From: CAZOWM01 sp964583615
Lineage (GTDB): Bacteria > Spirochaetota > B62-G9 > DRHN01
Direction: 5' to 3'
Length of the DNA stretch: 64,000 bases
Assembly (NCBI GenBank): GCA_964583615.1
Contig: CAZOWM010000015.1
Location: forward strand, 4,536 to 68,535
Shown here: positions 7,860-15,650 of the stretch, piece by piece
Layout of the letters: the number at the start of each line of letters is the position of its first letter
Numbering within the stretch: position 1 is the first letter of the stretch
Translations under genes and position numbers: made by a program
The notes under the pieces: model-generated
What the model was told of the DNA's origin: nothing
The model's input: the letters and a program-made list of their open reading frames with translations, nothing else
Database searches by the model: none

Positions 7860-8672
7860 CTAGAATTCTATTGAACCGCTCGTGTAAATAAGGTCCTGTA
7901 CAGCGACAAGCACGCCGGGCTCTTTTATGATGTTGTCCGCAATGAGATTTATTCTTCGAATCACATCATTGCTCAGACCTTTGTGCACCACTGCCACGAT
8001 AATTTTGTTGAACGTCGCCCGTCTCTCGCTCCACAGCGCGGAAAAGAGAGGAAGCGAATAAAGATAGGATCCGGCGTTATCCGCATCGAGCACCAGAAGT
8101 GAGCCTCGCACCGCAGCGGTGAACACCTGAAGAATTTCATTGAAATAATCCTCTCTTTGGACAAAAACGTGGAAGAGACATTGCCCTTTTTTTGCTTCTG
8201 TTTCTTCACCGTACCGGAGCAGGTCTGACAGATAGGCAAACACATCCCTTCCGTCCTTCAGGTTCCTGAGCCGTTCGACGACCTCGGGAGTCTTGATGAG
8301 CTTCGATATCGAAGAGAGTATCTGAATGTGCACGTCGCGCTGCGCAGAAGGCCCTATGATGAAAAAAAATGCGTGCACGGGCTTAGTATCGATTGCATCG
8401 AAGTCGACTCCCTCTTTGCTTATCAACAGTCCAACGACGAATTCCTCGATTTGGTCAAGACTGCAGTGGGGAATGGCAATCCCCTTCCCGAACCCGGTCG
8501 AACCGATCTTTTCGCGCGCGAAGAGGCTTTCAAAGATCTCGTCTTCCCGGTATGCTGAGAGCAACACACTTTTTTTTGCGAGTCGTGCTATCTCTGCAAG
8601 GATCCCTCTTTTGTCTTCTGCGCTGCTTCCCACCTTTATGCATTCGATTCGGAGGCATTTCAACGGTTCCAT
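7860..8672 (-). CDS. PTS EIIA (fructose/nitrogen type) domain with C-terminal regulatory domain
   Basis: 270 residues from ATG 8672, chosen because AAGGAG lies six bases upstream; an ATG two codons earlier abuts that site. Residues 1-150 form an EIIA type-2 fold with the phosphoryl-accepting His in GKGIAIPH, as in FruA, MtlA and PtsN. The C-terminal 110 residues are not PTS-like and have a small alpha/beta, possibly PII-like, pattern (FHVFVQRED, IIVAVVHKG). No EIIB, EIIC, EI or HPr genes are nearby. Together with the adjacent antiporter this points to a regulatory IIA. Eight bases separate it from the upstream HTH-IIA gene. Confidence 0.82.
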   Translation of the reverse strand: MEPLKCLRIECIKVGSSAEDKRGILAEIARLAKKSVLLSAYREDEIFESLFAREKIGSTGFGKGIAIPHCSLDQIEEFVVGLLISKEGVDFDAIDTKPVHAFFFIIGPSAQRDVHIQILSSISKLIKTPEVVERLRNLKDGRDVFAYLSDLLRYGEETEAKKGQCLFHVFVQREDYFNEILQVFTAAVRGSLLVLDADNAGSYLYSLPLFSALWSERRATFNKIIVAVVHKGLSNDVIRRINLIADNIIKEPGVLVAVQDLIYTSGSIEF

Positions 8673-8685
8673 GGTCATCTCCTTG

Positions 8686-9411
8686 TTACTCCTTTGTTAA
8701 AGAAAAACTGTTTTCACCCTGGAGGATGATGCGCATCACCTGCTGCTTTTCGCGCGCAGAAATAAGCGCGGAAACGGTTTGTTCATCTCGCAGGAGACCG
8801 GAAATCCTCCCCATGAGCCGAAGATGGACAACCTCACTGTCGGTGTACAGAAGAAAGAAGAGGTGTGTCTTTTTCCCATCGACTGCATGAAAATCCGTTC
8901 CTTCTGGACATATCCCAATACAAAGCACAGGACCGCCCTCAGGGTTTTCGCGCGGATTCCGGATATGCGGAATTGCAACACTCTTTCCGACCGCAGTCGA
9001 TGCCATCTGCTCTCTGTTCAGGAGCTTGCGAAGGAAGGTCTGTTCATTCTTTACAATCCCCGCAGCAACAAGCGGCCGAACGAGCTGGGCAAGCACCGCG
9101 TTTTTTGAACCTGGTTGAATGTTCAACTCTATCAGCTCCGGTCGAAGCAGACGGGAAAGAAAAACAGCGCCTGCATCCGCTTCAATAAGCCTGACAAGGT
9201 CGTTTTTCGGCACAACATTCATCTTGGCGAGCAGCCAATCATCGATGAGCGCCCTGACAAATCTCCACTGGCCCCCAACCTTTGCACAGGGGATTTTTCC
9301 ACCGTGCACCATACGGAGGACAGTTTTCTGAGAGAGCTTCAGATACTGGGAGACCTCTTCCAGGGTCAGAATGTCGTCATAATTTGTCTTTAAATTTAGT
9401 TTATTGTCCAT
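8686..9411 (-). CDS. Excisionase-type HTH protein with PTS EIIA domain
   Basis: 241 residues. Residues 12-65 form a MerR/excisionase-like DNA-binding domain (LTLEEVSQYLKLSQKTVLRMV, then KIPCAKVGGQWRF). Residues about 90-240 form an EIIA type-2 domain with the active His in GKSVAIPH. Such proteins are annotated as helix-turn-helix PTS IIA regulators. It is first in an operon with a second IIA protein and a cation/proton antiporter, so it may set operon expression in response to phosphorylation state. The start ATG has little ribosome-site character and follows the predicted transcription start by only about 10-15 bases, so translation may be nearly leaderless. Confidence 0.83.
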   Translation of the reverse strand: MDNKLNLKTNYDDILTLEEVSQYLKLSQKTVLRMVHGGKIPCAKVGGQWRFVRALIDDWLLAKMNVVPKNDLVRLIEADAGAVFLSRLLRPELIELNIQPGSKNAVLAQLVRPLVAAGIVKNEQTFLRKLLNREQMASTAVGKSVAIPHIRNPRENPEGGPVLCIGICPEGTDFHAVDGKKTHLFFLLYTDSEVVHLRLMGRISGLLRDEQTVSALISAREKQQVMRIILQGENSFSLTKE

Positions 9412-9429
9412 TTTTGTCTATTAATTTCT

Positions 9430-9457
9430 AATATAGTACAGTATTTGTAATTGTCAA
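9430..9457 (-). promoter_or_regulatory. Promoter of the IIA / antiporter operon
   Basis: Minus-strand -35 TTGACA (9452-9457), 16-base spacer, -10 TATATT (9430-9435). The predicted start lies only about 12 bases before the ATG at 9411. Confidence 0.75.
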
Positions 9458-9484
9458 GAGAAAACCGGTGAGCATGTCACATGT

Positions 9485-10204
9485 TCATGTTCGGTCCTGC
9501 TGGAGCGTGCAGACTGCATCGATTATCCCATCGATGTGAGCGTATCCCGCTTCTCTTCCCCTGGTGAAGGCTTCTTCGATTTTGTGAAAATCGAGAGGGC
9601 GCATTTTTTTCACCGAGGGTTCAATGAGGAAATCCGCAAGTGTCTTCCTGTACACTACACCGAACACTGACACGTCAGAAAAAATGATCAGGTCCGCACC
9701 GCTGTCCTTTGCCACCTTCAGCATCATGCTGTTAAGAATTCCCCCATCAATGTAGCGGTGCCCCTTCCAGAGTAGCGGCTCGAATAGCCCTGGAAAGGAA
9801 GACGAGGCTCTCATGGCGGGAACAATCGGACCTTCTTTGAAAACGTACATCTCGAACGAGGTGAGATCAATCGTGAGGATGAAGACCGGCAGCCTGAGTT
9901 CTTCGATGCGCGTGTCTCCAAAGTCGCGTCTGAAAAACTCCTCTGCCTTCTGCCCTACAAAAAACCAGTGCCGCAGCCGTATATCCTGCTGCGTGATCAT
10001 CATCTCGTATTCCGCGGCCTTTTTTTTTATATCATCAACTGTACATCCCATTCCGTAATACCCTGCAACGATACTTCCGAAGCTTGCCCCGACGACAAGG
10101 TCGACAACCACCCCGTGCTCTTCAAGCACGCTCAGAACGCCCAGATGGGCAAGTCCCCGTGCACCGCCGCCGCTGAGAACGAAACCTACTTTTATATTTT
10201 TCAA
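9485..10204 (-). CDS. Patatin-like phospholipase (RssA/NTE family)
   Basis: 239 residues with the full catalytic set of the bacterial patatin family. These are the oxyanion hole LSGGGARGLAHLGVL (residues 9-23), the nucleophile elbow GASFG (about 40-44) and the dyad Asp in DGG (about 150-152). It would hydrolyse ester bonds of lipids; its substrate is unknown. The start is a TTG at 10204 with GGAG six bases upstream. It is divergent from nnr. The PTS operon downstream on the same strand has its own promoter, so this gene is probably monocistronic. Confidence 0.9.
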   Translation of the reverse strand: MKNIKVGFVLSGGGARGLAHLGVLSVLEEHGVVVDLVVGASFGSIVAGYYGMGCTVDDIKKKAAEYEMMITQQDIRLRHWFFVGQKAEEFFRRDFGDTRIEELRLPVFILTIDLTSFEMYVFKEGPIVPAMRASSSFPGLFEPLLWKGHRYIDGGILNSMMLKVAKDSGADLIIFSDVSVFGVVYRKTLADFLIEPSVKKMRPLDFHKIEEAFTRGREAGYAHIDGIIDAVCTLQQDRT

Positions 10205-10312
10205 ACAATACTCCAGGCTGGGGAATTTCGGCTTTTATCTGTACTGTATCACAAAAAACCTGAAAATATCCATAAAGAAAACAGTTCTCACACACAGATC
10301 CTTTACTTTCTC

Positions 10313-10340
10313 TTGACACTCTCCGCTGGTCTGAGATAAT
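10313..10340 (+). promoter_or_regulatory. Promoter of nnr
   Basis: -35 TTGACA (10313-10318), 16-base spacer, -10 GATAAT (10335-10340), about 45 bases upstream of the ATG at 10389. Confidence 0.75.
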
Positions 10341-10388
10341 TACAAAAGCATGGGGAACCTGAGCCGTTTCCCAGGGAGGCAAAAGAGG

Positions 10389-11966
10389 ATGAAGGTGAGC
10401 AGCGTGGAAGAAATGAGAGAAATGGACCGCAGGGCGATTGAAGAGTTCGGAATATCCGACGTGGTGCTCATGGAAAACGCCGGAAATGCTGCATACTCGG
10501 TCGTGCTCGGGGAAACGGGAATTCGTGAAAAACGTTTTGCGATTTTCTGCGGAACCGGTAACAATGGAGGAGACGGATTCGTGGTTGCCCGCAAGATTCA
10601 CTCGATGGGCGGAATCGTACACGTGTTTCTCCTCGGAGACAAAGAACGATACAAGGGGGCCGCACGGATAAACCTCGATATCCTTTCCCGACTCCGGATT
10701 GAAACGCTCGGTATCACCTCTTCCATCACTCCTGCACGTGAAGAGTTGAAAAGGTGCGACGCGGTCATCGACGCCGTTTTTGGAACCGGGCTTACGAGAA
10801 ACGTAGAGAACATCTACAGAGAAATCATCGATCTGATAAACGCGTGCGGGAAGACTGTGTTCAGCATCGATATTCCTTCAGGAATCAACGGAAACACCGG
10901 TTGTTCGATGGGCACTTCGATAAAAGCCGATCACACCATCACCTTCGGGACCCCGAAACTGGGAAACGTTCTCTATCCGGGGTTCGAGTGCTGCGGGAAA
11001 CTGTGGCTCACACGTATCTCATTTCCTCCTGCGCTGCACGAGAACGCCGAAGTTTTAACAGAAATCAACATCCCCGCTCGGCTTCCTCCGCGGAAAACCG
11101 ATGGCCATAAGGGTGACTTCGGAGACGTACTCTTCATTGCAGGAGCGGCAAACTATTACGGTGCCCCCCTTTTTTCCGCACTCTCCTTCCTCAAAGCAGG
11201 AGGAGGGTACTCGCGTCTTGCAGCACCTAAGTCTGTCACCCCATTTGTCGCCACACAGGGGAATGAAATCGTCTTTGCTCCCCAGGACGAGACCGAAACC
11301 GGCAGCCTTGCACTGAAGAGTGAGCGTGCGCTTCGCTCACTCTCTGAAAAAGTCGACCTTGTTGTAATCGGTCCGGGGCTCTCACTCGACACAGACACAC
11401 AGGCCCTTGTGAGAAACCTGCTACAGGCTGTGAAAAAACCGGTCATTCTCGACGGAGATGGAATCACTGCAGTTGCGGATTACACGGAAATACTGAAAAA
11501 ACGTGAACACCCGACAGTCCTCACTCCCCATCCCGGGGAGATGTCAAGAATCGCGCACAAACCCGTTGCGGAGATCACCCGTGACAGAATCGGGCACCTT
11601 CGCGAGCTCTCCCGGGCGCTCGATGCTATTGTTGTAATGAAAGGGGCCCACTCACTCATTGGCTTTCAGGACGGCAGAATATCCATCAATATGAGCGGAA
11701 ACTCTGGCATGGCAACCGCAGGTTCCGGTGATACGCTGACAGGAACCATTGCTGCGATGTACGGCCTGGGCTTGTCACTGGAGGACGCGGTGAAAACCGG
11801 CGTGTTTTTACACGGACTCGCGGGCGACCTGGCAGCAGCAGAAACAGGTGAGGATGGAATAACCGCACGTGACATACTGGAGCGTCTTCCGGAGGCCGCG
11901 AAACACTACAGAACCGACTACGAGCGGATCGTAGAAAACGCCTGCGGTACCATCTTTTCCGTGTAG
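10389..11966 (+). CDS. nnr: Bifunctional NAD(P)H-hydrate epimerase / ADP-dependent NAD(P)H-hydrate dehydratase
   Basis: Repairs hydrated NADH and NADPH. The 525 residues hold a YjeF N-terminal epimerase domain (1-210; FCGTGNNGGDGFVVAR, DAVFGTGL) and a ribokinase-fold dehydratase domain (about 230-515; DVLFIAGAANYYGAP, LTPHPGEMSR and AGSGDTLTGTIAAM). The two-domain length is typical of bacteria. ATG 10389 was chosen over 10350 because GGGAGG sits just upstream and the family N-terminus MKVSSVEEMREMDR starts there. It is monocistronic behind a good promoter and ends nine bases from the convergent aldo/keto reductase. Confidence 0.95.
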   Translation: MKVSSVEEMREMDRRAIEEFGISDVVLMENAGNAAYSVVLGETGIREKRFAIFCGTGNNGGDGFVVARKIHSMGGIVHVFLLGDKERYKGAARINLDILSRLRIETLGITSSITPAREELKRCDAVIDAVFGTGLTRNVENIYREIIDLINACGKTVFSIDIPSGINGNTGCSMGTSIKADHTITFGTPKLGNVLYPGFECCGKLWLTRISFPPALHENAEVLTEINIPARLPPRKTDGHKGDFGDVLFIAGAANYYGAPLFSALSFLKAGGGYSRLAAPKSVTPFVATQGNEIVFAPQDETETGSLALKSERALRSLSEKVDLVVIGPGLSLDTDTQALVRNLLQAVKKPVILDGDGITAVADYTEILKKREHPTVLTPHPGEMSRIAHKPVAEITRDRIGHLRELSRALDAIVVMKGAHSLIGFQDGRISINMSGNSGMATAGSGDTLTGTIAAMYGLGLSLEDAVKTGVFLHGLAGDLAAAETGEDGITARDILERLPEAAKHYRTDYERIVENACGTIFSV

Positions 11967-11975
11967 AAAAACATT

Positions 11976-13100
11976 TCAGATGGGGATGGAGGAAACAGCT
12001 TCCCGTGTCAGTTTGTAATGCGCGTGGTCGAGTTTCGCAATAATATCGATTCCATACGGGCAGCGCGGAATGCATTCCCCGCATGCAGTGCATGCATCTG
12101 CCTTTTTTTTCAATCTTTCGTAAGCCGAGCGGGCCCTTTCCCTATTTTCAAACCAGAACCGGAGCCTGTCTCTGAGTGCGAAATAGGGCATGGCCCTTAT
12201 CTTCCTGTCTCTGAGCTGCCGGTCGTACCACCCCTCACAGAGAAACACCTCGGGAATATTTATTTCCTCAGGACAGGGAAGGCACTTCCCGCAGAGCCTG
12301 CAGATGTAGTTTCCCAGCACAGGATTTTGTGTGAAGAGTCTCTGCTGCTCCTCATCTGACATCGGTGTACACCTGTTGACAATCTCGAGGTCCGAAGCGA
12401 GCATTTCCATGGTGTTGAACCCCGCTGCAATGACGTCGATTGGAAGGGAGAGCACATATCTGAAACTCTCCTCAGGATACTCCCATAACAGCCCGTCTGC
12501 GAGCGCTTTCATGCAGATGACTCCCATCCCCTTTTTCTTTGCACGGGGTAAAAGCTCCTTTTCCGTGCGGGGAAAATTGAACCGGTCAAAGAAGTTGAAC
12601 CCTGTCATGAGCACATCGAGTTCGCAGTGCTCAACCGCCCGTGTGAGGACATCAGGAACACCGTGACCCGATATCCCGATGAAGCGAATCTTTCCCTGCC
12701 TTCGCGCATCCAGAAAGGCTTCCATTGCGCCGTCAGGACCGAGTATCTGGTCGAGCTCCTCGTCAGTCTGTACGTGATGAAACAGGAAAAGGTCGACATA
12801 ATCCGTGCGTAGCCTTTTCAGGCTCTCGTCGAGTGAAGCGGCTGCTCCCCGCCTGTCACGGTGGTGTGTCTTCGTCGTAAGAAAACACTCGTCTCTGCGC
12901 TCACTCATGACGAGTCCCACCTTTCTCTCCGATTCCCCGTCTCCGTACTGCGCCGCGGTTTCAATGAAATTTCCCCCCCGATCCAGAAAGGCATTCAGTA
13001 TCCGCACCGCATCCCTGTCTGAAATCTCGAGAAGATGGAAACCGCCGGCACCGAGAATACTCACTGTTTCGCCGGTTTTTCCCAACGCTCTTTTTACCAT
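11976..13100 (-). CDS. Aldo/keto reductase with C-terminal 4Fe-4S domain
   Basis: 374 residues. Residues 1-260 form an aldo/keto reductase TIM barrel (LGKTGETVSILGAGGF, the DRGGNFIETAAQYGDGE segment with the catalytic Asp/Tyr region, LFHHVQ). The C-terminal third has a CRLCGKCLPCP block and a second iron-sulfur block CTACGECIPRCPYG. Such fused enzymes are common in anaerobes; electron transfer to an NAD(P)-linked carbonyl substrate is inferred and the substrate is unknown. ATG 13100 has GAGGTG upstream and opens at the family start MVKRALGKTG. A longer open frame to 13157 lacks a ribosome site. Confidence 0.92.
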   Translation of the reverse strand: MVKRALGKTGETVSILGAGGFHLLEISDRDAVRILNAFLDRGGNFIETAAQYGDGESERKVGLVMSERRDECFLTTKTHHRDRRGAAASLDESLKRLRTDYVDLFLFHHVQTDEELDQILGPDGAMEAFLDARRQGKIRFIGISGHGVPDVLTRAVEHCELDVLMTGFNFFDRFNFPRTEKELLPRAKKKGMGVICMKALADGLLWEYPEESFRYVLSLPIDVIAAGFNTMEMLASDLEIVNRCTPMSDEEQQRLFTQNPVLGNYICRLCGKCLPCPEEINIPEVFLCEGWYDRQLRDRKIRAMPYFALRDRLRFWFENRERARSAYERLKKKADACTACGECIPRCPYGIDIIAKLDHAHYKLTREAVSSIPI

Positions 13101-13169
13101 CGTACACCTCTTTGAAGACTTTCTTTCAAGGATACTACACCGTATCGGATATTCCAATGAGAAAGCGCA

Positions 13170-13682
13170 TTACCTCATTTTGTTCTTCCTCCTCCACAGA
13201 TACGGGTTTTCAAAGGGGAGCTCGGAATGAAGCCGTGATGCGGTGAGGATCTTTTCTGCGATCTCAGGAAACCCGTTGTCCCCGTACACGGACACTGTTT
13301 CGTACCCGAGTCCTTCTTCTACGATTTTCAGTGAAAGCGGAACATCGTCCACGAACAGGTGCACGAGGAGCCGCCCGTATCGGTCGTATCCATCAGCGAT
13401 GTAGGTAACCTTTTTCGCACTTCGGAGCTCAGCCCGGGTAAAGTTCTTCGCCTCCCTTCCATAGGGCTGATCCCTGTAAAAACCGAGCTCAATGTTTTTT
13501 ATCTCCGGGGTGTCGACGCCGAGAAAACGCATATGAATACCTCTGTAAACGATCGTGTCTCCGTCCTCGACCTCGAGAAAGAGCCTGTACATGTGCTGGT
13601 GCGTGTTTACCGCGGCGGGCATTGCACAGGTGGAAAGTATGCACGTCCAGACGGTGAGCGTGATTACCGCGATTATTCTCAT
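13170..13682 (-). CDS. Secreted thermonuclease-family nuclease
   Basis: 170 residues with a signal peptide (about 1-24) and one staphylococcal-nuclease OB-fold. The active-site set is present: DGDTI with the Asp near residue 40, RFLGVDTPE with catalytic Arg, Asp and Glu, and YDRYGRLLV with the second Arg. It would cleave DNA or RNA outside the cytoplasm with calcium. It lies 69 bases upstream of the aldo/keto reductase start on the same strand, without an obvious functional link. Confidence 0.9.
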   Translation of the reverse strand: MRIIAVITLTVWTCILSTCAMPAAVNTHQHMYRLFLEVEDGDTIVYRGIHMRFLGVDTPEIKNIELGFYRDQPYGREAKNFTRAELRSAKKVTYIADGYDRYGRLLVHLFVDDVPLSLKIVEEGLGYETVSVYGDNGFPEIAEKILTASRLHSELPFENPYLWRRKNKMR

Positions 13683-13767
13683 ATCAACAAAGAAACGAAA
13701 AGTGACGAAAATTTATCCAACAGCAGCGTATGCTGGGTATTGTATCACGTACATGCAGGAACCTTCA

Positions 13768-14790
13768 ATGGAAATGTACAATGTGTGGGTTGTGGAAAAG
13801 AGCTACCGCGATTATTCAATTGAAAAACAGATAGTAGAGACATCGGGAGCGACTCTGAAGTTTGCGCACTGCAGATCCGAGGACGACATAATCAGAAGCT
13901 GCGGTGACGCCCACGCCATTCTTCTGCGTCAGACCCGTATGGGAGACCGCGCATTTCGGCACCTGAGATCACTCAAGGTGGTGGCACGGTACGGCGTGGG
14001 ATATGACAACGTGGACATACACGCTGCCACATCTCACGGTGTCGCCGTAACTATCGTCCCTGATTACTGTGTGTCCGAAGTAGCCGATCACACGATCGCC
14101 CTCCTGCTCTCCGCGATACGAAAAATCCCTTTGCGTGACCGTTGTGTGCGATCAGGGCATTGGGACATCGGTTCCGATCTTCCCGTGCACCGAACGCGGG
14201 GCAAGACGTTCGGCCTTGTGGGGTATGGAAAAACAGCACGGGAGGTGAGAAAAAGGCTTTCAGGGTTTCCTTTCCGCTTCATCGCCTGCGATCCGTGGGC
14301 TCCTGAAGAAGTATTCGAAAACGATGAAACCTTGAGGGTTGATTTCCACACGCTCGTTCTGATCTCACATTACATTTCCATACACGTTCCCCTTACAGAA
14401 AACACTTACCGCATGTTTGACACGAATGTCTTTCAAAGAATGAGAAGAAGCGCACTGATCGTGAACACTTCGAGGGGGCAGATCGTGGACACGGAATCCC
14501 TGTGTTCTGCTCTCAGGGAAGGATTCATCGCAGGCGCAGCGCTCGACGTGTATGAATTGGAGCCTCTTCCTGAACAGAGCGCGCTCAGAGACATCGATTC
14601 CGTGATTCTCTCAGATCACGCTGCCTGGTATTCCGAAGAGTCACAAAAAGAGCTTCAGATGAGAACCGCTCTGGAAGCCATACGCGTGCTCAGAGGAGAA
14701 AAACCGCACAACATAGTGAATCCCGAGGTGCTGTATACGCATGCAAGCAGTCTTTCTCCACGAACCGACCTCATTCACTCTCTTGCATAA
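13768..14790 (+). CDS. D-isomer-specific 2-hydroxyacid dehydrogenase (CtBP / SerA-like)
   Basis: 340 residues. The NAD domain has GLVGYGKTAREV (about 145-156). The catalytic triad is visible as Arg in NTSRGQIVD, Glu in ALDVYELEPLPE and His in SDHAAWYSEES, and the order and spacing match the CtBP-like subgroup. It would interconvert a 2-oxo acid and a D-2-hydroxy acid; 3-phosphoglycerate is one possibility but there is no C-terminal ACT domain. ATG 13768 has AGGA seven bases upstream; a far-upstream start at 13555 would overlap the divergent nuclease. It ends six bases from the convergent DUF1638 gene. Confidence 0.9.
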   Translation: MEMYNVWVVEKSYRDYSIEKQIVETSGATLKFAHCRSEDDIIRSCGDAHAILLRQTRMGDRAFRHLRSLKVVARYGVGYDNVDIHAATSHGVAVTIVPDYCVSEVADHTIALLLSAIRKIPLRDRCVRSGHWDIGSDLPVHRTRGKTFGLVGYGKTAREVRKRLSGFPFRFIACDPWAPEEVFENDETLRVDFHTLVLISHYISIHVPLTENTYRMFDTNVFQRMRRSALIVNTSRGQIVDTESLCSALREGFIAGAALDVYELEPLPEQSALRDIDSVILSDHAAWYSEESQKELQMRTALEAIRVLRGEKPHNIVNPEVLYTHASSLSPRTDLIHSLA

Positions 14791-14796
14791 AAAACC

Positions 14797-15498
14797 TCAC
14801 CCCTCAACGGACAGCTCGCCGCGTTCTGCATCGAATCCAAGCGTCTGTCCCGGTTCTATGATCAGAAATTCATCTCCTTTCCATTGGCCGTTGACAAACC
14901 GCTGAAGCAGCAAAGAATCGCCCCGCACTTCATCGTACTGTATCCCCAGCGCGAGACGCTCATTCAGAGAGCGAACACAGCTTTTCGTGTATGATCTTCC
15001 AGCGAAAGCGAGCTTCTCACCGAGCTCGTCCCACCTTACATAACACAAGTGGGTGTAGTTTTCCATGAGCATCCCCTCAATCGTGTCCCTCTGTTTCTCG
15101 GTGATGAGGGTATTGTAGAACTCTGCATATTTCAGCGCATAGTCGGGGCTTCCCGGCAGGGGGAACCCCTCGATCCATCCGCATGAAAACCAGAATGTCC
15201 CGGGCCGGAGCGCCATGTACTCTCCGTGTGCTCTTCTGTTCCCCATAATGAGAGGAGTGCAGTCATGGACATTGTGAATCACAATGGGAACTGAAGGATG
15301 AGAAATCTCGAGTGTTCCGTTCCCGCATAACCCGTAGTTGAGAAGGATATAGCTGTATTTTCCCTCTTCGACCCTGCCGAGTGCCTTCACCAGCTCGCGC
15401 TTCAGTCGAGCGGGAAACTCGTGAAGCCCTTGATGCAAGAACTCAATATCGATTCTGTGCGGAGAGCGCGAGGCACAGTAACGAAGCTCGTGGTTCAT
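14797..15498 (-). CDS. DUF1638 family protein
   Basis: 233 residues with the family core YILLNYGLCGNGT, then PIVIHNVHDCTPLIMGNR and GTFWFSCGWIEG. Conserved Cys residues in NYGLCG and HDC could bind metal. In methanogens and some anaerobic bacteria DUF1638 genes sit near corrinoid methyltransferase genes, but their biochemical role is not established and no methyltransferase is seen here. The gene lies downstream of tolC on the same strand, with about 60 bases between it and the possible original tolC end. Confidence 0.8.
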   Translation of the reverse strand: MNHELRYCASRSPHRIDIEFLHQGLHEFPARLKRELVKALGRVEEGKYSYILLNYGLCGNGTLEISHPSVPIVIHNVHDCTPLIMGNRRAHGEYMALRPGTFWFSCGWIEGFPLPGSPDYALKYAEFYNTLITEKQRDTIEGMLMENYTHLCYVRWDELGEKLAFAGRSYTKSCVRSLNERLALGIQYDEVRGDSLLLQRFVNGQWKGDEFLIIEPGQTLGFDAERGELSVEG

Positions 15499-15560
15499 GA
15501 CATTGCAGGATATGATTTTGAGTCTGATCGCAGTTCTCCACTGGACAGGTTCTCTATAAT

Positions 15561-15650
15561 CTAGAAGGCGAATGATTCGGGGACAAGAGGATTTTTATTT
15601 TCATCAACAGGGGCGGCCACTGTTTCAGGCAGGATATCACCGTGCAATCG
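15561..15650 (-). other. In-frame continuation of tolC beyond its TAG
   Basis: After the TAG the tolC frame stays open for 29 codons. The encoded tail includes GDILPETVAAPVDENKNP and ends VPESFAF before a second TAG. The composition is clearly protein-like, so the first TAG looks like a recent nonsense change or a sequence error. Extra Cterminal tails after the last helix are usual in TolC proteins. Confidence 0.55.
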
